DNA from: Protopterus annectens
Lineage: Eukaryota > Chordata > Ceratodontiformes > Protopteridae
Assembly (NCBI RefSeq): GCF_019279795.1
Contig: NC_056743.1
Location: 633,003,735 to 633,067,734 of the forward strand
DNA length: 64,000 nucleotides
Reading direction: 5' to 3'
Each line of letters starts with the position of its first letter. Within the stretch, counting starts at the first letter, position 1. Below are positions 34,450 to 46,500 of this stretch, piece after piece. Both the position numbers and the translations under genes were made by a program. The notes below the pieces were generated by a model. That model ran no database searches. It had not been told where the DNA came from and saw only the letters and a list, made by a program, of their open reading frames with translations.

Positions 34450-35600
34450 ATGTAGTACTACCTGTCAGGTGGGGGATAGCATATATATGCATTTGTAGCC
34501 ACCTACGTCAGGGTCAGATATGCACATCGCACTGGCTGGTTATGTTCTATACCATGCTTTGGGACCACAGGACCTGTAACACGCAACACAACCAGTCCAG
34601 AAGACCACACTCACATCCAGGACACACACTTAGCTTCCCTGGGAACATTGCCAGGATATGCAGGTGTTCACATACACCATTCCAGTTGTTAACATCAGGT
34701 ACAGGCATACTGTGTGTGAGAACTACTCAGACCTCTACCACTTTACCCTACAGCCACTACAATTTGTGGGTCCATGTGCTATGGCAGAACCACACACCAC
34801 AGCCACATGGGGGAATACATATTGCACCTGTCCATCTGCAACGTGGGTACTCACTGTTCCACACCAGAGGTAGACCACCATTGTTGATATCTGACCATAC
34901 CCACCTTTCCCTGGACATCCATATCCCATCTCCACCCCAGGCAAGGTTGTCACTGCACACAAACTGTATTTAGCACAAGCAGACTCTACACTTGTGTAGA
35001 CTGGGGTGGACGACTTCAGAGGACCCATGCTGGGGGACTATACTGGCCACTCAGCATAATCCTTGACAATTGCATTCTATGAGCATGTGTACAGTTTGCA
35101 TTGGTCATGCTATCCCACATATACCCATGACTGCTCCACAACAAGACACCTGTCAGCTGTACACCAGCCATATATGTGCCATACAACAGACAGAGTGACC
35201 TAATACATTGCAGAGCTGTAGCCCACAGAGGGAGGACATCTGTGAACAGTTCCGGCACGGCACTTCATTCACACATACTCATTACAACACAGTGTTGACA
35301 GTGGAATCATCCAGAGAATGCAGATAGGGCTCCCCTCAGTCTGTTATTGATGGACACCTACTGTCAGAGATCCTCAGCAACCCTCTCCCAGCACACACCG
35401 ACAACATGGCTGTGGCTTAGCACATTCAATCCCTGGGACCTCCACGGTGTCCCTGCTTGACAGAGGCACAGCTCACTAGCCTCACATGTTGCCTTCTGTG
35501 ACCTATTTTACAGTGGCACAGTAGCCTACTGTCCTGGGGATGCAGATGCCAAGCACACTCTGGCTGAGCTGTCATTCCCTAGGGCAACAAGCCTAGTATT
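34450..35600 (+). pseudogene. Decayed CR1 fragment with 3' end
   Basis: Pieces such as LAGYVLYHALGPQ (endonuclease), SDHTHLSLDIHIP and a terminal part with CCCTGCTTGACAGAGGCACAG, CACTCTGGCTGAG and AAGCCTAGTATT match CR1 copies elsewhere in order. It is absent between the matching flanks in unit copy 1 (about 4240), so it inserted into copy 2. Confidence 0.65.
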
Positions 35601-35970
35601 GACCTCTACACCCATATGTTCAATTGTCAGATGCACAATATTTGTTGTGCTGTTCTACTGTTTGCAGGTCTTTATTGCCATAGCATTCCCTGTTCCTATG
35701 ACCAACTTGTGTATCTGTGGAAGATGTTTGCATATGATGGCGATCCACTATATCACTTATGTCTCTGTAGTCATTTACTGTGTGCACTGGGCAGATTGCT
35801 GTGTTGTGGTTGGTTCCTGGACTGACACATACAAATACCAGATATGTGTGGCCAACTGCTAAATGGAGATATGGCCTAAGTGTGTGAGCATGCCCAGTTC
35901 AGCCTTTCCATGGCATGTTGTCTGACATATGCCTCATTTATCAAAGTGTGCAAACATGCCCAGTGTGAGC
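35601..35970. repeat. Right end of duplicated unit, copy 2
   Basis: Matches about 4241-4555. Beyond 35970 the two copies have nothing in common because copy 1 switches to a CR1 insertion. Confidence 0.6.
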
Positions 35971-36549
35971 TTTCCATATTTTGCACTCTGAAGTCAACCA
36001 CATATTTGGGTGTGTGTGAACTTCAACAATATCTCACATTTATGGTTGTGTGTTGGGTGTCATGTTGTGTACTAACTGGCCAACTGCTTCGTGTCTGCCA
36101 CAACAGGGATTATACTGTGCCTGCAGGGATTGCATGGGATACTTTGCAGACAGTTCTCAACATACTTTCATAATGACCTAACACTGTAGTACCGTATAGT
36201 GTACTGGTTCAGTACTTTCACTGTGGTGGACAGTATCCTGGGCTTTAGTCCTATGACTGCTTGACATCTTCATAGTGAGCACAACAGACTGTTTAGGGGC
36301 CAGTTGTGCACATATGACCATGTTGCATTATGTTCAGATATGGACTACCTACACCAGGCTCGTCCAACATTGCTAGTGTATTCCACAACATGGGTGGACA
36401 TTGGCAAACACTAGCAATGTTCCCTAGGCCATTTCTGATGCTAGTCACAGGGTGTGTTTGTCCTTCTACACACATTGTAACTGGAGTTTGCCATGACATA
36501 TGTCATGGTTAGTATACTGTGCCTCCGTCTACCTCTGACATAACAGTGA
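35971..36549. other. Unassigned, with one tRNA-like segment
   Basis: No gene is seen. At about 36185-36260 GTGTACTGGTTCAGTAC and CCTGGGCTTTAGTCC lie about 40 nt apart, like the A/B boxes of the tRNA-headed repeats at 15285 and 19136, but degraded. Confidence 0.35.
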
Positions 36550-38280
36550 TACCCAGGGTTAGCCTACCATCTCCCATCCACTCATCAGGATTCCTCTTGA
36601 GGGATGTCGATATGTGACTCTCTGGCTGACCTGTACCAGGAGTTTACTGAAGAGTGGGGGTGCCTTCTGTGTTATGGATCATTCTGTACAGCTTGTCCTA
36701 TGTATGTCAGTGCTGGGGTTCAGGTCTCTCATGTGCATAGCTCACTGCCATTCAGATTGTACAAGGTGCAACATGTTCATTCATTCCAGGTTGGACATGG
36801 CTTCATACATCAGGCACAGCTTGCCTGTAGCTGGGAAGTATGGTGGTGTGTGGGGCTGCAGTTTGTTTACTCAGGCAACACATGGCATCTGTTCATGCTC
36901 TTTGCTACTCCTGGTGGGGTACTGTTGTGGACTTTACAGTTGATGGAGGTGTCTGCTGTGGTATATCCCACAGGGGCTATTGTAGTCACTTGTGACGCTG
37001 ATGGAGGATGACTGCAGAGCCACAGTGAGTTCCCCTTATCTACATCTGCCAACCTTCATGTTTGGGTGGGTATATAGTATATGTTTGTGTGAACACTACA
37101 GTCACATGTTTGTCCAGTGCAGGATACCTATCACCTTTTGTACCCAGGTCTCACATTACATGTTAGGTACCTCATGAGTTAACACCTGTGTGGTAATTTG
37201 TGGGCACTTACTGTATATCCATGGTGGTTGTCTATACACAGTTCTGCAATTAGCTTGCTGACATGGCTATGGCTACAGTTGTCTGTTTGTAGGTGGCACT
37301 TTTGTGGGTTGCTTGTGTCAGCTGGGGGTCAGATATGGTGGGCTGTTTGTACTCCTCTGCATACATGTTCAGTCACAGTCCTTCCATGTTGGCCTATACC
37401 TATGGGACATATATACAGAATGGGGGTGAGGGGGCCAAGACCAGGCCGTGTGGGATGCCACTCATATCTGCTTTGTAGTCTGACATGGATGCGGCATGTC
37501 TGACCATGTCAGTTCTGTCCTTGGTCTGGATTGCAACCCCTCTACTGACATAGGGGTAAATATTTAAGCTGGTGAACATATCCATACTGAACTCGAACGG
37601 TATTGCCTAGAAGCATGTGCATGGTCCAGCTACACTGTGTGGACCACATTGCCCTCATCAATGACCTTAATGACTGCTTCAAATGGGTCAGACATGTTTA
37701 GGGGCAGGTTCTGCAGTTACGACAGCCACACTGTGTAGGGTCCAGTATCAGTAGGTCCACAATAGCCTTCTGTCTGCGGTACATACTGATCCTTTCCATA
37801 GCTGTGCAGAACAAGCTTGTCAGGATCCTGGGGTGGTAGTTTGGAGTATCCATTCAGGCAACACCTTTGTTGTGATGGACCACTGTTGTTGTACACTGCT
37901 CTTTGGGTACATATCCTGTGGTAAGGCTGACATTGGGCAGTAGTGTGATTTGGCATTCCATTATTCTTGGAGTCCATGTTGGCCTCAGCACAGGACACCA
38001 TCACATACCTTTGCTGCTGTGTGTTCTGCTTTGCAGATGATGGCTGTTACCTCAGCATCTGCAATGTCAGGGGACCATCAGTCTGCTGGGATAGGTATTT
38101 TGCACTCTGGGGGGGGTGTTTGCACTGCACCTGACAGGTTGTATGTTAGCAATATGTGTGTGTGTTTGGTATGTTGTTTGTAATATCTGTGTGATTCAGA
38201 GCATATCTGTGGATGCCCAACATGGTTCCTACCATCAGTTGGGTAAGCCTTGTGATTATCTTTAGTGTCCTGTACGTTTT
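36550..38280 (-). pseudogene. Decayed CR1, reverse transcriptase region (copy Z)
   Basis: Reading the minus strand from 38280 downward gives DTKDNHKAYPTDGRN, PQICSES, then TAIICKAEHTAAK, followed by a decayed RT finger and DPTQCGCRN. These follow the order of the CR1 at 13940-14200 and the RT of CR1 elements in general. Stops are dense. Confidence 0.6.
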
Positions 38281-38284
38281 GTAT

Positions 38285-40140
38285 CTTCATAGGTTCATGG
38301 GTTCATACTAGGCTATACAGCCTAGGCCATTAGTAAGCCTAGCCAGAGTGTGTGTGTCTTTCGCCACCCCTTGCTATGTTCTATTATGGCCATTTATGAA
38401 GTTCTTCACTGTGCCTCTGTCTGGTCGTGACACAGTGAGGACCCCAGTATACATGTACGGTCATCCATCCACTTGGCAATATTCCTGTTGAGGGGTGTCA
38501 GTGAGGGACTCTGCCTACCATGGATTGGGATCCTGTTTCTGGGTGTGGGGAGCCTCTGGGTTATGTATCTGTCCCTCCAGCACATCTTATTTCATTAAGT
38601 GTTGAGGCTGACATCTGTGACTCTCACAGCTCCAATGGCTTTGATTTCCTGTGGTGGAGCATGTCCATTACTCCTGTGTTGGACATGGCCTTGTACAACA
38701 GACATACAATGCCTCTGTGTAGGCAGTCTGTGACTGCAGTCAGCTGGGGTGTCTACAGCCAGGCAGCATATGACATATATTTCACACCCTTTATCCTGTT
38801 GGTGGGGTAACTATGAGGTCTTCCGAACTGCTGCAGGTGTCACGTACAGTACATCCCATATGAGTCATTGTACTAGATTATGGGTCTGATAAGGGAACAG
38901 TACAGCAGCACAGTGACCTCTGTTGATGTAGATGTGAATCCTTTCATGATACTGTGTCCAATATCGACAATCTTCATAGCCACATTGGCATTGTGAGTGT
39001 CACATGACAGATTACTGTCGACCTGTGTCCCTAGGTCCCTGATTACTCCTTGCATACATAATGGTTTGACACCTATGTGGTAATTTGTGTGTACCTTGTC
39101 TGGTATTTGGTGGGACATTCATACTGTCCAGTGTCTTCAGGATGTCTGGGTGGAGTTCTTGTGTGTGAGAGTGTGGTCTGTCGCATGCTACAGACTGTAC
39201 AGCAGTTTTGACTACAGTTAGGTGCACATGGGTGGTCTCTGCTGCTTTGTGCATTGTCAGTTACCTGGCCATATGGGTGTCTGTGCTGCATATGGATACT
39301 CCCCCTCCTTTGATGTTTTGGTGCAGGTGTTGGGGCCATAACACATGATATGTGGTATAACCTAGTAGTGCTGGTGTGCTATCACTAGGCTTGCAGCAGG
39401 CTTCTGTCACTGCACAGACATCGATGTTCTCCATAATGGGAAGTGCCTCAGGGGCATGCATATTGCAGTTTACACATCTGGCATTGGTCAGCATTACCCT
39501 TATGTTTCCTACCACTTATGTTTTCTAGGGTGGTGGGTAGTCTTTTTGGCCTTGCCTACATACGGCTCTAAAGGCCTTATCCAGTATCCAGACGCACATG
39601 GGTAACAGGTGCAAGCCATCCCTGGAACAGCAGCATGGCTTGTCATGCTTGACATCTCAAGCAGACAGACATTAGACCCTCTTGGACTGACAGCTGTAAC
39701 TGTGCCAGCTGTTAAACATGAGCATTCTGTGTTTGTACTGTGGCATCATTCTTGGTGAGGGTTGGATGCTGCACACAGCCAGTGTCATACCGGCCTGGGG
39801 TACATACTCAGAGGGACCATCCATGTCTATTTTCATGTTGACCAGGGATGTACATCTCAGGTAATTCACACCAGCATGGACATTGAGTGCATCATATTTC
39901 TGCTTGCTTTGGGGTGACCTGCATACTTGTGTTATGTGGCATTTTGTGGCAGCCTACAGGCAGATTACTCTACCCTTTCCCTTGTTCAGTCTGGTGAGTA
40001 GGACAGCAGTGTGTTTGCCTATACAGACACCTATTACGACTGTATCAGGCATGTTGTTTCTCCTTCTGGCCTGTGACTGTTTGGCACACCAGCTTTGCGT
40101 ACTATTCATTGCATGTGCTATGTTTGAAGGTTGTGGTTGC
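38285..40140 (-). pseudogene. Decayed CR1 with ORF1 esterase, endonuclease and 3' end (copy Y, internal deletion)
   Basis: On the minus strand ORF1 relics (VNYLRCTSLVNMKI, AGMTLAVCSIQPSPRMMPQYKHR) precede the endonuclease start (NCNMHAPEALPIMENIDVCAVTEA; KGGGVSI). Near 39118 this passes directly to the end of the RT domain (VIRDLGTQVDSNLSCDTH, CSLIRPII), so the middle is missing. The 3' end at 38285-38340 has CTCTGGCTAGGC, CTAGTATGAACC and CATGAACCTATGAAG. Confidence 0.7.
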
Positions 40141-40249
40141 TTGTGATCTGCTTTGGAGGCTTCTGTTGGTGTGGTGTGTTTGTAATTAAGGCCTCTGGGA
40201 ATATTTGTCTGTGTTTATGTGTTTGGTTTACAGTTGTGGTAGGTCTATG

Positions 40250-41800
40250 TGGGACTGGGTTTGTGGTGTATGTGGTTACCTTCTCCTCCTGACTAGTTTT
40301 GACAGTATTGAGTTGGTGGAGCTCAACCTCTGGTTTGGATACATGGTTGCATCTATCACATATATTTGTATTTATTGGGGGGTGTTGTGGTTGTCTGTGT
40401 ACTTGGGACTGGTGTCACATTGCCTCTGGATTCACAAATTCTACTTGTTGTGGCTGGACTTAGTGGATTGTATGTGTGGACATATGTTATTGCCATACTA
40501 CTGGTCAGTGATTACTTCCCTTTTTATGTTTGCTCTATCATGTGGTAGCTTCCTCATTCTCTTGCATGGTTTGGTAATGGCTGGAGTCCAGCATGCCAGA
40601 TGCCTGCGTGTATGGCATTGTGTGTTGTTGTTATTTGTGATTGCATACTCCAAGCATTCCTGGTTGTGTTCATGGAATGCCTGTATAACATGTTCTGTGG
40701 TGTGTCCCATATTCTGCACTTGCACAGGGCCTTCTGTGGATTCAACATCAGTTTTGAGGGCTGCAACCTATGCTTTACACATGTTTTTCACTGTGGTATT
40801 CTGGCCAGGGACTGGGGTCAGGATGTGTATATCCAGTGTGATTACTCTATGGTCTGGTCTTACCAGTGAGGGGTACACTTCTCATCTTGCCATCCAGTAC
40901 ACATGTTGCTGATTATCACATCCAGTATGCTTACCCCTCTTGTGGGAGTGGTACATTGTTCCTGGGCATTTTGGTTTATGGATTCTGGGAAATTTTCTCC
41001 TACTGTGTTGGTGCTAGTATAATGCTCCTGGTGTATGTCTGGGTATTTTCAGTCAAGCAATATACTGTGGTTTGAGGGGCTTGATATATTCATGTATTCC
41101 GACATAGGCCAGGTGCAGTTCCTGGTATTAGGACAGTAGTCTGCAGCAGGCTATATACTGGGAGGCGGTTTTAGCCATTGGTATTTGACCATGGCTAATC
41201 CATGCTGCTTCTTGTTGTGGTACCAACATGGGGGTGTGGTTATCCTTGACATTTCTTGCTAGTCACCCTCCTTTTGTAGGTTGTTCCATGTTTTGCGGCT
41301 GTACAGCACAGTATGAGGTGTGACCTGGTAGTGTTAGGGTGCTGATGTGAGCCTTGACCCAGTTCTCTATTACAGGACTGGTATCTACATTCTCCATACT
41401 GTGTGCATTTACACTGCACACATCTTGCTGTTTAGACATCTGTCATTGGGTAGCATTACATCTAGGTTCCTATCCCTTGTAGAACCTATGAAGGTGGGTT
41501 TGTGTTTTGAGACTTACCTATTCAGGGCATGCTGTGGGTACTGACAGCCTTTGCCAGTATCCATGGGGCATGGCATGATAGGTGCACGCCACCCCTAGCA
41601 GGTGGTGCATCATGTCATGCTCCGCATGTCTTCCCAGCCTGAAACACATTGGCTCCCCTTTGACTAACTGCATTACTTCAGCCAGTTATTGCACTTGATC
41701 ATCCCATCATCATTTTGTGGCTTCATGCTTGGTGAGGGTGGATGTTAGTCAGGGTGCTCATGTGTGCATATAGTACATGGTGTTACATTACTTAACACAT
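40250..41800 (-). pseudogene. Decayed CR1 fragment (copy X)
   Basis: The minus strand carries ORF1-like pieces (41550-41750), and then from 40870 YPSLVRPDH with TLDIHI, and TTEHVIQAFHEHNQECLEY, RRHLACWTPAITK, RKLPHDRANIK, matching 13480-13850. It lies upstream of copy Y and belongs to another insertion. Confidence 0.6.
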
Positions 41801-42021
41801 GGCATTCATGCCTCAGGTGGTGCTGCAGGGCTGTCTCTGTCGGATGCATATTACACTTCCCTGTACATGTTTGTGAGCAGGTCATGTCATTTTAGGCATC
41901 CATGTTATTATTTGAGTGAGTCAGAGGGGCTATCATTCCCAGGGTTCCTACTGAGCCAGTGTATGTGCTATGCATTGCCTCTTTGCCAAGGCCAGGGCAT
42001 ACTGGACATGCCTCCTTCTGC

Positions 42022-43130
42022 CTACTGGGGCAGGCTCAGGTTGTTCCTCCTCCGAGTCATGCTCTGCCTGTGATGGCCTTGGCAATGGTGGGGGCTGTTT
42101 GGCCCGGCCCTATGCTGGTCCTGCTGCAGCTGTTTTTGCAAGATCATATTATGTAGCATAGCACATACCATGACAATTTGGGTACATGTAGTTGGTGTGT
42201 ACTGCAAGGCTCCACCAGATGTGTCCAGACATGAGAACCATGACTTGAGCAGCCCAAACACACGCTCTATTACATTACGTGTTTGTGCATGTGCCTCATT
42301 ATGGCATTCCTGTTCAGGTGTGTGTGCATTTCTGATGGGTGTCATCAGCCACGGCTCCAGTGCATAACCTGCATCCCCCACTAGGTGTCCGTGTGGGATG
42401 TCCCCATTGGCAAATGTCTGGTACAGCTGCGTCAAATGCCAGATGTGGGAATCGTGGTAACTCCCAGGGCAGCTAGCACACACATTCATTATTATGCCCT
42501 GGGCATCACACACGACCTGGCAGTTGATGGAGGGGAAGCCCTTGTGGTTAATGTAGGCCCTACCCCGCTCACAGGCTGGTGCTTTGATGCATATGTGCGT
42601 GCAGTCTATTGCACCCACTACCTCAGGGTATTCCGCTATTTGCTGGAAGAGACGCATATTGCTGGCCAATACCTCATGGGCATTGGGGAAATATACATGA
42701 TCACCGACATGTGCTGACATGGCATCCAGGAACTGGTGCAGTACCCTGGAGGCTGATGCCTGTGATATCCCCATCATATTGCCAGTTGGTCTCTGGAAGG
42801 TACCTGTTGCTAGTATTCTTAGGCCAACACATACCTTGGTTTCCACTGGGATGGGTTCCCTCTGTTGGTTCTGTGTGTGAGGCGTGGCCTGCACAGCTCA
42901 ACTATTTGCTGCAGGAGCTGTCTGTCCACTCTATAGCGCTCTACTATCTCCAGCTCATGTAACCCGTGGTAGGTGACTCTGGGCCTGTACACTCTTCTCC
43001 GTCTCCTCACTGTGGGTTGTCTGGCACCATCTGCATTGTCACCACCCTCAGCAAGTCGCCTATGTCTCATTATGACAGCTATGGCAGCCCCTAACATTTC
43101 TGCTCTGAGTGAAGCTTTTTCAGTTTTCAC
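42022..43130 (-). pseudogene. Harbinger-type DDE transposase (HARBI1-like), one frameshift
   Basis: The N-terminal 80 residues (43130 to about 42890) include an arginine-rich stretch and ELEIVERYRVDRQLLQQIVELCRP, typical of the HARBI1 start. After a one-base shift near 42885 the frame continues for 290 residues: helix-turn-helix region (GNMMGISQASASRVLHQFL), then catalytic residues in VGAIDCTHI (D97 of this frame), LVGDAGY (D174) and RNVIERVFGLLK (E210). It ends with TQIVMVCAMLHNMI. Total length, about 370 residues, fits the family. The protein would cut and join Harbinger ends in the nucleus together with a Myb-like partner. The catalytic triad is intact; the frameshift is the only clear defect. 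The gene faces inward from the terminus at 44504. Confidence 0.85.
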
Positions 43131-43339
43131 TTCTATTAGCTTACTCCTGTCTTGCAGTGTCTCTTGAGAGAAACATCCTGCACTGCTGTTTGCAGAGTTT
43201 TAAGTGCTGGGCTATTATTCTGCCTGTGTAATTACCTTCTTCTAATTGCTTTCACCTGCTAGCTTCAACAGTTATCCCTGCTAGCTTCCTATTAATTCTG
43301 TTGCTTCCTTTTTCCTCTCTGTTTCCTCAGGGGGGAGCA

Positions 43340-43640
43340 ATGTGCATACCATCAGAAACACGCTCACAGTGGCTTACACATGCGCACATGTGCTTACACG
43401 GTTCAGAATCTACTTATTTGGGTTAAAACGTGTGTACACCCGCGCAAACACTGTTACACGCCTGCCAACAGCCTCCAACATATTCAGCCTGCCCTACACG
43501 CGTGCACACCCGTGCAAACAGTGTTAAACATCTCCCAACACGCTCCCACATGCTCAGTCTGCCTTACACGCGCACACACTGCCCTACTCGCGCTTCATGG
43601 CATGCACACGTGCGCATGCACGCCCAGCAAGAAACTTTGG
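43340..43640. repeat. Subterminal repeats rich in ACACG/CGCGCA motifs
   Basis: Motifs such as CTTACACGCGCAC, CCGCGCAAACACTG and CGTGCAAACAGTGTT recur several times between the transposase and the right end. Repeated subterminal motifs can be binding sites for Harbinger Myb-like proteins; this role is inferred. Confidence 0.5.
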
Positions 43641-43959
43641 TATAAGTAACAGTGTACACCTTCCATTTCTTGACTTTCCATGACTTATCTAGTGGCACAC
43701 CTCTTTCCATGATCTGTGTCTGTCATCTGTCATGTTACACTGACCTCCAATGAACTGCATTTCTTTCTACCATTCCCCCCTGTGATGTCACCTATCTCCT
43801 ACTCTATTCCTCCCCCTTATGTATCTCTTACACTACTCAGACTGTGCTCATTTGCTATGTGACTGTGAGATTCAGTATCCTAACCCTCATTTACATGAGA
43901 ATGCCTACTAATGCTTAGTTACATGTCTTAGACTCAGCTTCCCCTCTTAGCAACCACTA

Positions 43960-44504
43960 CACGGTGGCCATGTTGTTTTGGGTCTGCTGGTCCCTGCATT
44001 GTCATTCCATGTATTGCATGAAACCCACATTTGTGGGTTTATAACCTTCTTTTTTATGATTTTATACAGCGCAGCCCATTTGCGCAGGGCTGCGCTGGGC
44101 CGAAAAAAAAAATTATATTTTTAATATTTTGGCATTGGGTTATATTGCCAATGGCCACATATTTGGCCATTGGCATGCTGCCTGAGTCATATGCACCCTT
44201 TTTTTGGAGCTGACATGGCTCCGTTGTGGAATTTGCAGAAACGTACTCAGTTGTCAACTGAGTACATTTCTGCAGCTAAAACGTCTCTTACACGGACTGG
44301 TTTCTGCTTTGTGGATCGCTAATATACCTCATTTGCATACCTTTCAGCTGCAAGTGAGGTATTTAGCATGTCCACGCCCAGTCCGTGTAAGAGACGTTTT
44401 AGCTGGTCTCTTACACAGAGTTTAGGGCTGTTCCTGGATCACGAGGCTTGCATGGAGTGTTGCACGTCTCTTACACTCCGTGCAAGCCTTCGTGAATCCT
44501 GCCC
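43960..44504 (-). repeat. Right terminal region of Harbinger with serial palindromes
   Basis: In reverse this matches 47028-47578 over about 545 bp. It holds a 46-bp hairpin next to the terminus (44444-44489, arms AGGCTTGCATGGAGTGT), a 39-bp palindrome at 44235-44273 (GTACTCAGTTG core), a CCATTGGC palindrome near 44150-44175 and AACCCACAAATGTGGG near 44025. The terminus itself ends at 44504. Confidence 0.8.
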
Positions 44505-45319
44505 ATTGTCTTCTTCCTTCATCTTGGTACTGAGGTATAGCAAGTAATATGGGCTACATTTGTACTATAATTCACAGTAAGTTGTACATTTTTCACTGAT
44601 TGCATTAATATGCTAATATCTTAAATTTAACCAGATGTCAACGTTTGTTAAATAGGATGTGGTAGTTGCTGCTATTTTCTAACTTTTAGTTAAATAACAT
44701 CTCCTTGTATAAATATTTTACTGTTGTGATAAAGCTCACTAACAAATGCTACAGGACATATTGATGCACACCTAACTTACTTACACTTTTGTTTTTCTGT
44801 ACCTTAGAGCTACAGATGTTTATTTATGTGTCCGTGTGAATGTATTTCTGGTGAACAGTACCTTTTTTAAATATTTTAATTAATTTACCTATTTATTTTT
44901 GCAACCCAGTTGTATACCTCAGTAATCAAAACATCTACCAATTGATCAAGAGTCAGTCCATCAATAAATAATTACTGAGGGGATCATCCTGCAACAGCCA
45001 AGAAACAAGTAAACATGAGATATTTATTAAAGCACTATTCTAAATGAGCATTATATAGTATAGAAATAAGCTGGTTTCCTATCAGAAATGCAAGACTCAG
45101 TTTTCAGAATCCTGACACTAATAAAACATTTCCTGACACACTGTATCATACTAATTGGAAATCAGTCTCACATTATTACGTGGGTTCACTATTGAACAAG
45201 CTATATCTTTTTAAACTTAAACTACAACATTAGCAAACTGAATATTGAATCATGCTACTACACTTTCAAGCATTTTTTTCTAGATTTTAGAGGCTGCCTG
45301 CATCCCTACTACTCATATA

Positions 45320-45321
<2 letters not shown>
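44505..45321. other. Unassigned AT-rich sequence between two Harbinger ends
   Basis: ATT follows the right terminus. No gene or repeat is recognised. Confidence 0.4.

Positions 45322-45404
<83 letters not shown>
45322..45404. repeat. (GT)n microsatellite
   Basis: More than 80 bp of nearly perfect GT. Confidence 0.97.
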
Positions 45405-45405
<1 letters not shown>

Positions 45406-45540
45406 CGTGTGTATGTGTCAGAAGCCCTAATGTTTGTTTTGACACCAGTTACAGTTAGTTAATGATGGACCATGCCCTGTTATTCTCAAGAATAAGAAGG
45501 TGTTTTATTTTCTATATTTTCTTCCACTTCTTGGTTGCAT

Positions 45541-45562
45541 TATCTATCTATCAATCTTTTTT

Positions 45563-45633
<71 letters not shown>

Positions 45634-45652
45634 GTCTATCTATCTATCTATA
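45541..45652. repeat. (TATC)n microsatellite
   Basis: About 25 tetranucleotide units with one variant. Open frames made of YLSI repeats are artefacts. Confidence 0.97.
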
Positions 45653-45790
45653 TGGGTTGGGAGGGTGGCCTCATGGTTAAGGTGTTTGCCTTACAAGCAC
45701 AAGATGCAGGGTTTGAGTCTCACAAGGGATAATTGGCTAGGCTTACAATAGCTCACAAAGGCAGTTAGCCTAGTACTAACCTATGAATCA
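45653..45790 (+). mobile_element. tRNA-headed SINE with CR1-like tail
   Basis: The head reads GTGGCCTCATGGTTAAGG (A-box region) and GGGTTTGAGTCTC (B-box), directly followed by GGCTAGGCTTACAA, TAGCCTAGTACTAACC and CTATGAATC, the 3' end of the local CR1 family. At about 140 bp it is a compact tRNA/LINE-tail SINE. Confidence 0.75.
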
Positions 45791-46380
45791 GTATATGGGC
45801 ATACCTAAATTAATTGAAATCCCCGATGGCAATGTCTCTAACAGAGACAAAAAAGGTGAACAACAGAAACATCAGCACATCACTATGCATGTGCCAGGGA
45901 ATACCCACAGCGCATACAAATAAAAAAGAAAGTTAAAAGCAGACTTTTATGCATCTCCCATGTGGGAAGTTGCACCCCACACCCCTTGCAAATATATAAT
46001 AACTTTGAAAATGCATAATACCAAGGGAAGGGTATATTTCCAAACCCTGTGATTGTATGACCTCACACACCTGTTGGCCTTCTGTTTAGTTGACCAAATT
46101 GTATCAACTAATAAGATATTGATTTTATAACTATTGATTAAATTAGAGACATATCATAATTTCGCCCAGCAAAAAAAATGGTTTGCAACTTTGGGAATGT
46201 CACTATTTTGACTAGTGATATTGGCATTCTGGGTTCATACAATCACAAATCAATTAAATTAAGATGCATTTTCTCATACTGGACCATTTTGATGTCACAT
46301 GAAAAATGTTCTGGTGCTTCAGTCACTTATGTGTTTCCTTGACTGAAATAGAAGGGATTAAATGTGATATTTACTTTAAA
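45791..46380. other. Unassigned sequence
   Basis: AT-rich sequence without recognisable content. Confidence 0.4.
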
Positions 46381-46500
46381 ACTTGGGAGTTTTTTTTTTT
46401 TTTTCCAAATATAGTTTTTATTTCATTTTCTTTTTTTTCTACTATGAACAATTTAATACAAGGTGGAAGTAAGAATAACAATGGGGTTACATATGATCAA
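46381..46500 (-). mobile_element. Possible 3' end of an L1-like retroelement
   Basis: A poly-T run (a poly-A tail on the minus strand) follows AATAAAAACTATATTTGG read in reverse, similar to the 3' end near 63066. No coding part is recognised and the extent is unknown. Confidence 0.3.

Larger units (their letters stand above)
18177..44504. mobile_element. Candidate giant Harbinger transposon with nested insertions
   Basis: The left end starts GGGCAGGATTCACGAAG and the right end is its reverse complement; both are flanked by ATT (CATTG if one base is counted as flank). A hairpin sits immediately inside each end. Near the right end, on the minus strand, is a Harbinger DDE transposase; near the left end, on the plus strand, is a Myb-like gene. 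This convergent two-gene layout is typical of Harbinger. The inside is filled with CR1, L2 and tandem arrays. Harbinger normally duplicates a 3-bp TWA, and ATT deviates, so the two ends might instead belong to separate elements. Confidence 0.45.

Noticed and set aside
36604-37011. 135-residue plus-strand ORF as a gene
   Set aside because: It lies antisense to a decayed CR1 reverse transcriptase and shows no domain.
40205-40912. 235-residue plus-strand hydrophobic ORF as a membrane protein
   Set aside because: It is the complement of decayed CR1 coding sequence on the minus strand; its hydrophobicity follows from T-rich codons.
45462-45751. ORFs with SIYLSIYL repeats
   Set aside because: Translation of the (TATC)n microsatellite.
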